Below the pieces are notes generated by a model. The model had not been told where the DNA came from and did not search any database. It was given only the letters and a program-made list of their open reading frames with translations. Shown one piece after another: positions 7,670 through 16,244 of a stretch of 64,000 bases of DNA (position 1 is the stretch's first letter; the number at the start of each line of letters is the position of its first letter). Source of the stretch: Achromobacter xylosoxidans (GTDB lineage: Bacteria > Pseudomonadota > Gammaproteobacteria > Burkholderiales > Burkholderiaceae_B); assembly GCF_001457475.1 (NCBI RefSeq), contig NZ_LN831029.1:3658001-3722000 (forward strand), written 5' to 3'. A program made the position numbers and the translations under genes.

Positions 7670-9325
7670 ATGAAAAGTGCTTTCATCCTGGCGGCCATCA
7701 CCGTGGCCGCCCTGGGCGTGCTCGTCGCCCTGCCGATGGCCTTCGTCGCGTTGCAGGCCGTCTTCCCGCATCTGGCCGAAGGTTCGCTGCGCGATCCCTT
7801 CGGCGCCTGGGCCGCCACGCTGGCCACGCCGGCCGCGCTGACACTGCTGGGCGGCACGCTCAAGCTGGGGCTGGGCGTGGCCGCCGTCAGCGCGCTCATC
7901 GGCATTCCGCTGGGCGCCCTGCGCGGCCTGTTCCAGGTGCCGCTGGCGCGGCTGTGGGACCTGTTGTTCCTGGTGCCGTTCCTGCTGCCGCCCTACATCG
8001 CGGCGCTGTCGTGGACCATGGCGCTGCAGCCGCGCGGCTACCTGGAACAACTGGCCGGCTTCAACCTTGGGCCGCTGCTGTTCTCGTCCGCTGGCGTGAC
8101 GCTGGCAATGGGCCTGGCGATCTTCCCGGTGGTGTACTTCGCCGTCTCGCGCAGCATGGCGGCCAGCGGCGCGCGGCTGGCCGAGGTGGCGCGAGTGTTC
8201 GGCGCCGGCCCCTGGCGCGCCTTCTTGCGCGTGACCCTGCCGCTGGCCCTGCCGGCCATCGGCGCCAGCCTGCTGCTGGCCTTCACGCTGGCGATCGAGG
8301 AATACGGCGTGCCCGCCGCGCTGGGCGCGCAGGCCGGCGTGGCCGTCATGACCACCGCCATCGAGCGGCGCCTGGCGGACTGGCCCATCGACCTGCCGGG
8401 CGCCGCGCTGCTGTCGCTGGTGCTGGTGGCGCTGGCGCTGACGGCCTACGCGGTGCAGCGCGCGCTGGTCGCCGGACGCGGCTTCGAGACCACCACCGGC
8501 AAGCCCGCGCCGCTGGCGCGCGGCCGGCTCGGCGCCTGGCGCTGGCCGGTGCTGGGCCTGTTCGCGGCGGTGGCGCTGATTGCGGTGGCGGCGCCGCTGG
8601 CATCGATGCTGGCCGCGGCCCTGACGCGCCACGTCTCGGCCGGCCTGGCGCCGGACAACCTGACACTGGCCAATTTCACCGCGCTGTTCCGGGCCCGCGG
8701 CGAGGCCTGGCAGGCGCTGTCGACCAGCCTGCTGCTGGCCACCGGCACCGCGCTGGCGGCGGGCGCGGTGGGCCTGCTGGCGGCCTGGTGCGTGGCCGGC
8801 CGCCACGTGCCGGGCGCGGCCGTCATCGACGCGCTGGCGCTGCTGCCCGCGGCGCTACCCGGCGTGGTGGTGGGGGTGGGCCTGATCCTGGCCTGGAACC
8901 AGCCGTTCTGGCCGGCTTCGCCGTACGGCGGCTGGGGCATCCTGCTGCTGTCCTACACCTGCTTGCTGCTGCCGTATCCGGTGCGCTACGTCAGCGCCGC
9001 GCTGGCGCAGCTGGGCGCGAACCTGGAAGCCGCGGCGCGGGTGCATGGCGCCCGTGCGGCAACGGCGCTGCGCCGCATCGTGCTGCCGCTGGTGCTGCCG
9101 GGCCTGGCGGCAGCCATGCTGATGGTGTTCGCCGTGGCCTCGCGCGAACTGGTCACGTCGTTGCTGCTGGCGCCCGCCGGCGTGCAGACGGTGTCGGTGT
9201 TCGTGTGGCGCCAGTTCGAGCAGGGCTCGGTGGGCGAAGGCATGGCGATGGCCGCGGTGGCGGTCGGCGTCAGCCTGGCGCTGATGCTGGCGGCGACGTC
9301 GCTGCGGCGCGGCGCGCGCGCCTGA
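7670..9325 (+). CDS. ABC transporter fused permease (two FbpB-type membrane domains)
   Basis: 551-residue integral membrane protein with two tandem binding-protein-dependent permease domains. It runs from an N-terminal helix FILAAITVAALGVLVALPMAF through about 12 hydrophobic segments. Two EAA-type loops contact the ATPase: EVARVFGAGPWRAFLRVTLP in the first half and EAARVHGARAATALRRIVLP in the second. The fusion of two permeases in one chain is the normal form for iron (SfuB/FbpB) and 2-aminoethylphosphonate importers. It completes the importer encoded with the ATPase and binding protein upstream. The gene ends 42 bp before the convergent wspR. Confidence 0.92.
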   Translation: MKSAFILAAITVAALGVLVALPMAFVALQAVFPHLAEGSLRDPFGAWAATLATPAALTLLGGTLKLGLGVAAVSALIGIPLGALRGLFQVPLARLWDLLFLVPFLLPPYIAALSWTMALQPRGYLEQLAGFNLGPLLFSSAGVTLAMGLAIFPVVYFAVSRSMAASGARLAEVARVFGAGPWRAFLRVTLPLALPAIGASLLLAFTLAIEEYGVPAALGAQAGVAVMTTAIERRLADWPIDLPGAALLSLVLVALALTAYAVQRALVAGRGFETTTGKPAPLARGRLGAWRWPVLGLFAAVALIAVAAPLASMLAAALTRHVSAGLAPDNLTLANFTALFRARGEAWQALSTSLLLATGTALAAGAVGLLAAWCVAGRHVPGAAVIDALALLPAALPGVVVGVGLILAWNQPFWPASPYGGWGILLLSYTCLLLPYPVRYVSAALAQLGANLEAAARVHGARAATALRRIVLPLVLPGLAAAMLMVFAVASRELVTSLLLAPAGVQTVSVFVWRQFEQGSVGEGMAMAAVAVGVSLALMLAATSLRRGARA

Positions 9326-9367
9326 GCGATCGCGCGGGTCCGGCGGCCGGCGCCCGCCGGCATCGCA

Positions 9368-10411
9368 TCAGACCGGATCCGGCGTGTCCCCGGCCGACGG
9401 CAGCGGCCCCTGCACCACGCGGTTGCGGCCCTGGCGCTTAGCCTGGTAAAGACCGCGATCGGCGATCTGGATCAGATCCGTGCAGGGCTGGTCGACCACG
9501 GGCACGGCGGTGGCGGTGCCGATACTGACCGTCAGCCAGGGGCCGCCGCCGTTGTCCTTCTGCGGAATCTGCATGGCCTCGACCGCGCGCCGCAGTTTCT
9601 CGGCGGCCAGGCGCGCGCTGCCCGCCGGCGTGCCCGGCAGCACCAGCGCGAATTCCTCGCCGCCAAAGCGCGCGGCCAGGTCGGTGGAACGGTCGCAGCT
9701 GGCGAAGATGGTGTTGGCCACGCGCTTGAGCGCCTCGTCGCCGGCGATATGGCCGTAGGTATCGTTGTAGGACTTGAAATGGTCCACGTCGATCATCAGC
9801 ATGCTGATTTCGCGGCCGTCGCGGCGCGCGCGCAGCCATTCGGCGTTGAGGTATTCGTCGAAATAGCGGCGATTGCCCAGCCCGGTCAGGCCATCGGAAT
9901 TGGTCAGGCGGCGCAGTTCCATATTGCTTTCCAGCAATTGCTGCTGGCTCTGGCGCAGCGCCTGGTAGGCCTCGTCGCGCTGCACCAGCGCCAGGTACGA
10001 GCGCGAATGGTAGCGGATGCGCGCCACCAGCTCGATCGAATCGGGCAGCTTCACCAGGTAGTCGTTGGCGCCGGCCGCGAAGGCGGCGCTCTTGATGGCG
10101 GGGTCTTCCTTGGTCGACAGGACGATGATGGGAATATCGCGCGTGACCGGATGGCTGCGGTATTCCTGCACCAGGCTCAGGCCGTCCACCCCGGGCAGCA
10201 CCAGGTCCTGCAGGATCACGGTGGGCCGGGTCTGCACCGCCACCGTCAGCGCCTTGTACGGATCGGAGCAGTAATGGAAGTCGATATTGCCCTCCGTGGC
10301 CAGGGCCCTGCGGATCGCCTCGCCGACCATGACCTGATCATCGACCAGCAGCACCATGGCCGCGTGCGAGTTCAGGTCGGCCGAAGCCGGGCTGTCAATG
10401 GGAGGGTGCAT
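9368..10411 (-). CDS. wspR: WspR: response regulator diguanylate cyclase
   Basis: 347-residue output protein of the Wsp pathway. The N-terminal receiver domain ([13 protein letters not shown], phosphoacceptor Asp in [12 protein letters not shown], Lys in VKLPDS) is joined by a coiled helix to a GGDEF domain. The cyclase signature reads GGEEF, an active form. RSTD sits five residues upstream and matches the RxxD inhibitory site, so product inhibition by c-di-GMP should be intact. Phosphorylation by WspE in related bacteria makes WspR cluster and synthesise c-di-GMP, favouring biofilm. It is the last gene of the operon, 36 bp after wspF, with AAGGAAAG as ribosome site. Confidence 0.95.
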   Translation of the reverse strand: MHPPIDSPASADLNSHAAMVLLVDDQVMVGEAIRRALATEGNIDFHYCSDPYKALTVAVQTRPTVILQDLVLPGVDGLSLVQEYRSHPVTRDIPIIVLSTKEDPAIKSAAFAAGANDYLVKLPDSIELVARIRYHSRSYLALVQRDEAYQALRQSQQQLLESNMELRRLTNSDGLTGLGNRRYFDEYLNAEWLRARRDGREISMLMIDVDHFKSYNDTYGHIAGDEALKRVANTIFASCDRSTDLAARFGGEEFALVLPGTPAGSARLAAEKLRRAVEAMQIPQKDNGGGPWLTVSIGTATAVPVVDQPCTDLIQIADRGLYQAKRQGRNRVVQGPLPSAGDTPDPV

Positions 10412-10447
10412 AGTGTCTTTCCTTGATTGCTAGCAATGTCCGCCGCC

Positions 10448-11464
10448 TCAGGCAAAAGCCTGGATCAAGCGGGGTGCGATCCTGTCCAACGGCCGGATTT
10501 CGACCGCGGCCTGTATCGCGGCGGCCGCCTTGGGCATGCCATAGACCGCGCTGGTGGCCTGGTCCTGGGCGATGGTCAGGCAGCCGCGGTCGCGCAGCGC
10601 CTTCAGGCCACGGGCGCCGTCCTGTCCCATGCCGGTCAGCAGCACGCCGACGGCCAGCCCGCGCCAGTGCTGCGCGACGCTATGGAAAAATACATCGATG
10701 GAGGGACGGTACAGGCTTTCCTTCGGATTCTCGGTGTAACGCAGCGTACCATCGGCCACCAGGTGCAGATGGTCGTCGGTGCCGGCCAGCAGCACCTGCC
10801 CTGGCGTCGGCCGCTCGCCTTCGCGCACCAGCCGCACGGGCAATTCGACCTGATCGTTGAGCCAGTCGGCCATGCCGGCGGCGAACGAGGCGTCCACATG
10901 CTGCACCAGCACGATGCCGGCCGGGAACGTGACCGGAATATCGCGTAACAACTGTGCCAGGGTCGCCGGACCGCCGGCGGAGGCGCCAATCACCAGCAGG
11001 CCCTGCGACGGCCCCGCTTGCGCCGCGTCGCGGACCACCGGCGTGAGCGCGGTGCGGTTATTGCCATAGCGTCCGATCAGCCAGCCGATATTGCGGATCT
11101 TGCGCAGCAGCGGCGCGGCCGCGCTGCGCAGGTCGGCGCCGCCCACCACCGGCGTGTCGGCGGCGTCCAGCGCGCCGTAGCCCATGGCGTCGAACACGCG
11201 CGCGGTATGGCGTGCCACGTCCACCGTGACCACCACGATGGCGCAAGGCGTTTCGGCCATGATGCGGCGGGTGGCCTCGACGCCGTCCATGACGGGCATG
11301 ACGAGGTCCATCAGCACCACGTCGGGCCGGTCCTGCGCGCATTGCTGCACCGCCTCCAGGCCGTTGGACGCGACCCAGGCGACCTCCAGCCCTGGTTCCA
11401 GCGCGATCACGCGCCTGAGGGTTTCCACCGCCATCTGCATATCGTTGACGATTCCGACTCTCAC
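10448..11464 (-). CDS. wspF: WspF: CheB-like protein-glutamate methylesterase
   Basis: 338-residue negative regulator that demethylates the WspA receptor. The receiver domain (GIVNDMQMAVETL, Asp in VLMDLVMPVMDG) is followed by a CheB catalytic domain. That domain has Ser in VIGASAGGP, His in VLVQHVDASF and Asp in LTGMGQDGA, the complete triad. The start is a GTG overlapping the wspE TGA (GTGA), indicating coupled translation. Loss of WspF is the classic cause of constitutively high c-di-GMP in Pseudomonas. Here the frame and catalytic residues are intact, so this adaptation brake should work. Confidence 0.94.
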   Translation of the reverse strand: MRVGIVNDMQMAVETLRRVIALEPGLEVAWVASNGLEAVQQCAQDRPDVVLMDLVMPVMDGVEATRRIMAETPCAIVVVTVDVARHTARVFDAMGYGALDAADTPVVGGADLRSAAAPLLRKIRNIGWLIGRYGNNRTALTPVVRDAAQAGPSQGLLVIGASAGGPATLAQLLRDIPVTFPAGIVLVQHVDASFAAGMADWLNDQVELPVRLVREGERPTPGQVLLAGTDDHLHLVADGTLRYTENPKESLYRPSIDVFFHSVAQHWRGLAVGVLLTGMGQDGARGLKALRDRGCLTIAQDQATSAVYGMPKAAAAIQAAVEIRPLDRIAPRLIQAFA

Positions 11465-13722
11465 GTCCGCGCCTTTCCGATCAGGTCTTCCACGGCGTCC
11501 AGCAAGGCGTCGTCGTGGAAACTGCCCTTGGCCAGGTAATAGTCGGCGCCCGCGTCCAGCCCGCGCCGCCGATCCTCTTCTCGATCCTTGTAGGACACTA
11601 CCATTACCGGCAGGCTTTGCAACTTGGGATCGGCCTTGATGCGCGACACCAGTTCGATGCCGTCCATGCGCGGCATGTCCACGTCGGTCACCACCAGGTC
11701 GAAGGCCTCGTTGCGCAGCATGTTCCAGCCGTCCATGCCGTCCACCGCCACCGCCACATCGAAACCGCGGTTCAGCAGCAACTTGCGTTCCAGCTCGCGC
11801 ACCGTCAGGGAATCGTCCACCACCAGCACGCGCTTGCGCCGGCGCGCCTGCGCCACCGGACCGCCGCCATCCACCCGCGCCAGGCGGCCGCCCTCGACCA
11901 GCTTCTGCACCGACAGCAGCATATCCTCGACATCCAGGATCAGCAGCGGCGTGCCATCGTCCATCAGCGAGCCGGCCATCACGTCCTGCACCTTGCCCAG
12001 GCGTGGATCCAGCGGCTGCACCACCAGGGTGCGCTCGCCGACGTAGCGGTCGACGGCGATGCCGTAGAGCCTGTCGTGGTCGCCGACGACTACCACCGGC
12101 AATGTCTCGGCGGCCGGCGCCGGCGCGCCGGAGCGCAGGATCTGGCGCGCCGACACCAGGCCAATCTGGCGGTCCATGAAGCGGAAATGCTGGTGCCCTT
12201 CGAGCTGCTCGATGTCCTGCGCCCGCACCTGCAGCGCGTGGCTGACGTAGGCCAGCGGAAACGCGTAGATCTCGCCCTGCACTTCGACCAGCAGGCTGCG
12301 CACCACCGACAGCGACAGCGGCATCTCCAGCACGAAGCGCGTGCCCTGCCCGGTCTGCTGGTGGATGCGCACGGCGCCGCGCAGTTGCCGCACCATGGTC
12401 TGCACCACGTCCAGCCCGACGCCGCGGCCCGAGATCTCGGTGACCTCGCCGCGCGTGCTGAAGCCGGACAGGAACAGGAATTCCAGCAGCTCGGCCTCGC
12501 TCAGGCGGGCCGCGGTCTCGGCATTGGTCAGCTTGCGCTGCACCACTTCGACCCGCAGGCGATCGAGCGAAATGCCGGCGCCGTCATCGCTCAGTTCAAT
12601 CAGCAGCATGCCGGCCGCGTGACGCGCCGACAGCCGTATCAGCCCTTCGGCCGGCTTGCCGGCCTCCAGGCGATCCATCGGCATCTCGATACCGTGGTCG
12701 ACCGCGTTGCGCAGCAGGTGCATCAACGGGGCGTCGAGTTTGTCCAGGATGTCGCGGTCGACCTGGGTCGAATCGCCCTCGACCTCCAGCCGCACCTGCT
12801 TGCCCAGCGAGCGTCCCAGGTCGCGCACCATGCGCGCCATGCCGCCCAGGCCGTCGCCGAACGGCCGCATGCGGCAGGCCAGCGCGGTGTCGTACAGGCG
12901 CTGCGCCAGGTGGCCCATGCGCCAGCCGAACTCATCGACCTCGCTGGCGCGCTGCGCCAGTTCCCGCTGGCAGGCCTCGACGATGCGCTGGGCGTCATCC
13001 AGCGCCGCCTGGCTGCGGGCGTCGATGTGCACGCCGGCCAGCGAGGCGCGCAGGCTGTCCAGCGCCTGGCCGGCGCCGGACTGCAGCCGCCGCAGCCGCA
13101 GCATGGAGGCGCTGAACGGCGCGATCCAATGCGATTCGACCAGGGTTTCGCTGGACAGGCCGAGCAGTTTGTTGAGCGTATCGGCGGTGACCCGCAGCAC
13201 CCGCTCACCCTCGCCCAGCGTCTGGTCCGAACTGCGGCGCGCCGGCGGCGGCGCGGGCGGCGGATCATCGGGCTGGTGGATGGGCGGCAGGAAATCCGAA
13301 GGCTTGGGCGGCCGCTCGACCACCGGCGCGGCCGGCGGCGCATTGGGCGCATTCGACAGGCGCGTCACCAGCGTGTCGATCTCTTCGCCCAGTTCGACGC
13401 CCGGGGTGGCAACCCGCTGCAGCAGGTCCGCGCCCAGCAGCAGCGCATCGATGTCGGCGGCCTGCAGGCGCAGCCGGCCTTCCTGCGCGGCCACCAGGCA
13501 GTCCTCCATGGCGTGCGCGATGCGCACCGCCGGGTACAGGTCGACGATACGCGCCGCGCCCTTGAGCGAATGCGCCGCGCGCATGCAGGCTTCCAGCTGC
13601 GGCGCCGAGGTCGGGTCGTGCTCGAGCGCCAGCAGGCCGTTGTTCAGCACCTGCACCTGATTGCGGGTTTCCAGCTGGAACAGCTCCAGCAGCGAGGCAT
13701 CGCGCATCTGGTCCGGGTTCAC
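11461..13722 (-). CDS. wspE: WspE: hybrid CheA-type histidine kinase with receiver
   Basis: 753-residue kinase of the surface-sensing complex. The N-terminal Hpt domain has phospho-His in AHSLKGAARIV. Dimerisation and ATPase regions follow (LLRNAVDHGIEMP N-box; DDGAGI and GRGVGLDVV G-boxes). Next come a CheW-like domain and a C-terminal receiver (RVLVVDDSLTVRELE, Asp in VVTDVDMPRMDG). It phosphorylates WspR and WspF. The frame is open much further upstream, through wspD, but the GTG at 13722 overlaps the wspD TGA and starts VNPDQMRDASLLELF, which matches the expected WspE N-terminus. GTG starts with 4-base overlaps recur in this operon, showing tight coupling. Confidence 0.95.
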   Translation of the reverse strand: MNPDQMRDASLLELFQLETRNQVQVLNNGLLALEHDPTSAPQLEACMRAAHSLKGAARIVDLYPAVRIAHAMEDCLVAAQEGRLRLQAADIDALLLGADLLQRVATPGVELGEEIDTLVTRLSNAPNAPPAAPVVERPPKPSDFLPPIHQPDDPPPAPPPARRSSDQTLGEGERVLRVTADTLNKLLGLSSETLVESHWIAPFSASMLRLRRLQSGAGQALDSLRASLAGVHIDARSQAALDDAQRIVEACQRELAQRASEVDEFGWRMGHLAQRLYDTALACRMRPFGDGLGGMARMVRDLGRSLGKQVRLEVEGDSTQVDRDILDKLDAPLMHLLRNAVDHGIEMPMDRLEAGKPAEGLIRLSARHAAGMLLIELSDDGAGISLDRLRVEVVQRKLTNAETAARLSEAELLEFLFLSGFSTRGEVTEISGRGVGLDVVQTMVRQLRGAVRIHQQTGQGTRFVLEMPLSLSVVRSLLVEVQGEIYAFPLAYVSHALQVRAQDIEQLEGHQHFRFMDRQIGLVSARQILRSGAPAPAAETLPVVVVGDHDRLYGIAVDRYVGERTLVVQPLDPRLGKVQDVMAGSLMDDGTPLLILDVEDMLLSVQKLVEGGRLARVDGGGPVAQARRRKRVLVVDDSLTVRELERKLLLNRGFDVAVAVDGMDGWNMLRNEAFDLVVTDVDMPRMDGIELVSRIKADPKLQSLPVMVVSYKDREEDRRRGLDAGADYYLAKGSFHDDALLDAVEDLIGKART

Positions 13723-14408
13723 GCCAGGCTCCGTTCCAAGGCTTGCATCAACAGGGTCTCGTCCAGCACGCCGACGCTGCGGGCGCCACAGCGAACCACG
13801 CCGCGCGAGTACTTCAGGCTGGCGCCTTCGATGGTCGCCGGCAAGGCTTCGAGCGCCTCCAGGTCCACGCCATGAATACCCTCCACCTCGTCGACCGGCA
13901 ACACCACGGCGCGGCCCGCGCCGCCGAAAATCAGCATGCGCGCCGCGGCCGGCCGCTCGCGGCCGCTGTCGACCGCCGCCCCCTCCAGGCCCAGCAGGCG
14001 GCCGAGCGAGACACAGACCGTCAGCGTGCCGCGCATGTTGGTAACCCCCAGCACCGCGGGGTCGCGCCGGTGCGGCAGGGTCAGGATCGGGCGTGTGCCC
14101 GCCACTTCGTCCAGCGCCTTGGTCGGCAGGCCCAGCCATTCCCCCTGCAGGCGGAACACCAGCAGCGATGACAGCCGCCCCCGGTCGGCCTGGGCCGCGC
14201 CGGCGCCGTCGTCCACGCCTTCGGCCTGCGGCGGCAGGCGGTCGAGGATGCGCTTGGCGGCGTCGGCGTACACCGGGCAGTTGCGGCAATGCACGTAGCC
14301 GGCCAGGCGCTCGCAGCGCTTGTCGCCGCGGATGCCGATGCGGTTCCAGCAGTCGTCCACCTCCGCCAGTCTGGCCAGCGAATCCAGCGAATCCGGAAAA
14401 TCACTCAC
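13719..14408 (-). CDS. wspD: WspD: CheW-like adaptor, also translatable alone from internal GTG
   Basis: The same frame as the fusion C-terminus, started at the GTG at 14408, gives a 229-residue WspD, the normal length for this adaptor. A strong AGGAGG (14420-14415) stands six bases before the GTG, so free WspD is probably still made alongside the fusion. It links WspA to WspE. A cysteine-rich stretch CERLAGYVHCRNCPVY precedes the CheW domain, as in other WspD proteins. Its TGA overlaps the wspE GTG. Confidence 0.65.
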   Translation of the reverse strand: MSDFPDSLDSLARLAEVDDCWNRIGIRGDKRCERLAGYVHCRNCPVYADAAKRILDRLPPQAEGVDDGAGAAQADRGRLSSLLVFRLQGEWLGLPTKALDEVAGTRPILTLPHRRDPAVLGVTNMRGTLTVCVSLGRLLGLEGAAVDSGRERPAAARMLIFGGAGRAVVLPVDEVEGIHGVDLEALEALPATIEGASLKYSRGVVRCGARSVGVLDETLLMQALERSLA

Positions 14409-15728
14409 GGCGGGCCTCCTGGCGCGCGGCGCGCGCCTGCAAGCGGCGCGCGCCTGCAAGCGGCGGGCGCCTTCGTGGTCGCCTTCGGCCGCGATCAGCG
14501 CCGCCAGGTGCAGCAACGCCTCCCGGTGCGCGGGGTCCAGGTACAGCGCCTTGCGGTAGGCAGCCTGGGCCGCGCGCGTGTCGCCGTCGGCGTCCTGCAG
14601 CAGGCCCAGCAGGTACAAAGCCTCGGCGCTGGCGCCATGCCGTTCGAGATGGGCGCGGCATTGCGCCAGGGCGTCCCGCACCCGCCCCTGGTCGGCCAGC
14701 GCCGCGATCTCGCGCAGGGCTGCCGCGGTGTCCTGGCCCGCTTGCGCGGGCGTTCCGTGCGGCGCCGGGGATGCCGCATGCGGCCGCGCCGGGGCGGCCG
14801 GCGCGTAGGGCTGTGGACGCGCGGCCGGCATCCAGGGCCGGGCCGCGCGCGGCGCCACGACGGGCGGCGGCGTGGCACGGCCGCTCGCCGCGCCCGCCGT
14901 CCGGGCCGGCGCGGCCTCGGTCGGCGGCGCGGGCTCGGCGCGAAAGGCGAACGCCCGCGCCAGCGGCACGGCCGGCAGGCGCCGGCCGGTCATCAGGCTG
15001 GTCTCGGCCGGCCCCACGAACAGGATGCCGTCGTGGCGGGCAAAACGCCTGAGCACCGTCACCGCGCGCTCCTGCGTGGGCGCGTCGAAATAGATCAACA
15101 GATTGCGGCAGAACACGAAATCGTACGGCGCCGCGTTCGGCAGCAGGGCCGGGTCGAACAGGTTGCCGGCCAGCAAGCGCACGCGCGCCGTGACATGCTC
15201 CGTCAGTTGATGGCCATCGGCGGTTTCGGTGAAATAGCGGTCACGGTACGACAGCGATTCGCCGCGGAATGAATTGCGGCCGTAGCAGGCGCGTCGGGCA
15301 AACGCCACCATGCGTTCGCTGATGTCCACGGCGTCCACCTGGAAGCGCTCCGCCGGCACGCCCGCGTCCAGCAACGCCATGGCGATGGAGTACGGTTCTT
15401 CGCCACTGGAACAGGGAACGCTCAGCACGCGCAACTGGCGCGCCTCGGCGCCCGGCGCGAAGAGGCGCTCGCGCGCCAGCGCCGCCATCGCCGCCTGGGA
15501 TTCCGGATACCGGAAGAACCACGTCTCCGGCACGATCACCGCTTCGATCAGCTGCTGCATTTCGGCCGGCGAAGTCTGCAGGCGCATCAGGTAGTCGTGC
15601 TCGTCGTCGCTGCCCACCGACTGCATCCGATGACGCACCGCGCGCTCGACCGCGGCCGCGCCGATGGAACCGCTGTCCAGCCCCATCTTGCGCTTGAGCA
15701 CCGCGCTGAAGTCGTCCACCAGCATCAT
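13719..15728 (-). CDS. wspCD: WspC-WspD fusion: CheR-type methyltransferase plus TPR joined to CheW-like adaptor
   Basis: One 669-codon frame encodes what are normally two proteins. Residues 1 to about 270 form a CheR methyltransferase (VPETWFFR, SVPCSSGEEPYSIAM, FCRNLLIYF). An Ala/Pro-rich linker follows, then TPR helices to about 425. From Val441, VSDFPDSLDSLARL begins a complete WspD CheW domain (LVFRLQGEWLGLP, GVTNMRGTL). The join lies at residues 422-435, where a 17-bp tandem duplication shifts the frame. Deleting one copy restores a WspC ending RAARQEARRE and a stop that overlaps the wspD start. The ATG overlaps the wspB TGA. The fused protein would tether the methyltransferase to the receptor array. 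Confidence 0.85.
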   Translation of the reverse strand: MMLVDDFSAVLKRKMGLDSGSIGAAAVERAVRHRMQSVGSDDEHDYLMRLQTSPAEMQQLIEAVIVPETWFFRYPESQAAMAALARERLFAPGAEARQLRVLSVPCSSGEEPYSIAMALLDAGVPAERFQVDAVDISERMVAFARRACYGRNSFRGESLSYRDRYFTETADGHQLTEHVTARVRLLAGNLFDPALLPNAAPYDFVFCRNLLIYFDAPTQERAVTVLRRFARHDGILFVGPAETSLMTGRRLPAVPLARAFAFRAEPAPPTEAAPARTAGAASGRATPPPVVAPRAARPWMPAARPQPYAPAAPARPHAASPAPHGTPAQAGQDTAAALREIAALADQGRVRDALAQCRAHLERHGASAEALYLLGLLQDADGDTRAAQAAYRKALYLDPAHREALLHLAALIAAEGDHEGARRLQARAACRRAPRARRPAVSDFPDSLDSLARLAEVDDCWNRIGIRGDKRCERLAGYVHCRNCPVYADAAKRILDRLPPQAEGVDDGAGAAQADRGRLSSLLVFRLQGEWLGLPTKALDEVAGTRPILTLPHRRDPAVLGVTNMRGTLTVCVSLGRLLGLEGAAVDSGRERPAAARMLIFGGAGRAVVLPVDEVEGIHGVDLEALEALPATIEGASLKYSRGVVRCGARSVGVLDETLLMQALERSLA
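14415..14420 (-). promoter_or_regulatory. Ribosome binding site inside wspCD for free WspD
   Basis: AGGAGG on the minus strand, six bases ahead of the GTG at 14408. It is a near-perfect Shine-Dalgarno inside the fused frame and supports independent translation of wspD. Confidence 0.65.
14426..14465. repeat. 17-bp tandem duplication joining wspC and wspD frames
   Basis: Bases 14426-14448 are repeated exactly at 14443-14465, a period of 17 with about 2.4 copies of GCGCGCGCCTGCAAGCG. Because 17 is not a multiple of three, the second copy shifts the end of wspC into the wspD frame. Removing one unit restores the expected wspC stop at 14401-14403. Confidence 0.97.
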
Positions 15729-16240
15729 GGCTGCGCTCCCCCGGCCGGGAACAGCATCGCCCGCACCGGCTCCGGCAACAGGTCGACGACCCGCAGCGCC
15801 TGCACCATGCCATGGCCGTCGCTCAGCACCGGGCCCAGGTAACGGGCCTGCGGCATATCCAGGCCCACCGGCTGAAAGGCGGCGGGGTCATAGTGGACCG
15901 TTTCCGTGGCGCGCTCCAGGATCAGCCCCAGCAGGCGCGCGTCGCGCTCGCCGGCGGGCCGATAGCGCACCAGCGCCAGCCGCGTGCTGGTCACCTTGGC
16001 CGCCGCGCCCGCTCCGGCCAGCGCGCTCAGATCGATGGCCGGCACCGCCGCGCCGTGGCAATCGAACATGCCCGCCACCCAGGCCGGCGTGCCCGGCACC
16101 TGCTTGAACGGGCGCATGCCCAGCACCTCGACCACGTCGGCCGCGTCCAGCGCATAGCGGTCGGCGCCGATGCGGAACAGCAGGTACAGCCGGCGGCCGG
16201 CGCCGGCCCCCGCGGACGGGATCGGGGCGAGGTCGGGCAT
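15725..16240 (-). CDS. wspB: WspB: CheW-like adaptor
   Basis: 171-residue single CheW domain: RLYLLFRIGADRYALDAADVVEVL, then GMFDCHGAAVPAIDLSAL, the typical ligand-loop region contacting receptor and kinase. In Wsp systems WspB and WspD couple the WspA receptor to WspE. The TGA overlaps the ATG of the next gene (ATGA), and the gene begins four bases before the wspA stop, consistent with one polycistronic message. Confidence 0.93.
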   Translation of the reverse strand: MPDLAPIPSAGAGAGRRLYLLFRIGADRYALDAADVVEVLGMRPFKQVPGTPAWVAGMFDCHGAAVPAIDLSALAGAGAAAKVTSTRLALVRYRPAGERDARLLGLILERATETVHYDPAAFQPVGLDMPQARYLGPVLSDGHGMVQALRVVDLLPEPVRAMLFPAGGAQP

Positions 16241-16244
16241 GGAA

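Noticed and set aside
14426..14465. Explaining the wspC/wspD fusion as a simple base-call error
   Set aside because: The cause is an exact 17-base duplication, not a one-base indel in a homopolymer, so ordinary sequencing error is unlikely. Assembly error cannot be excluded and is listed as a check.
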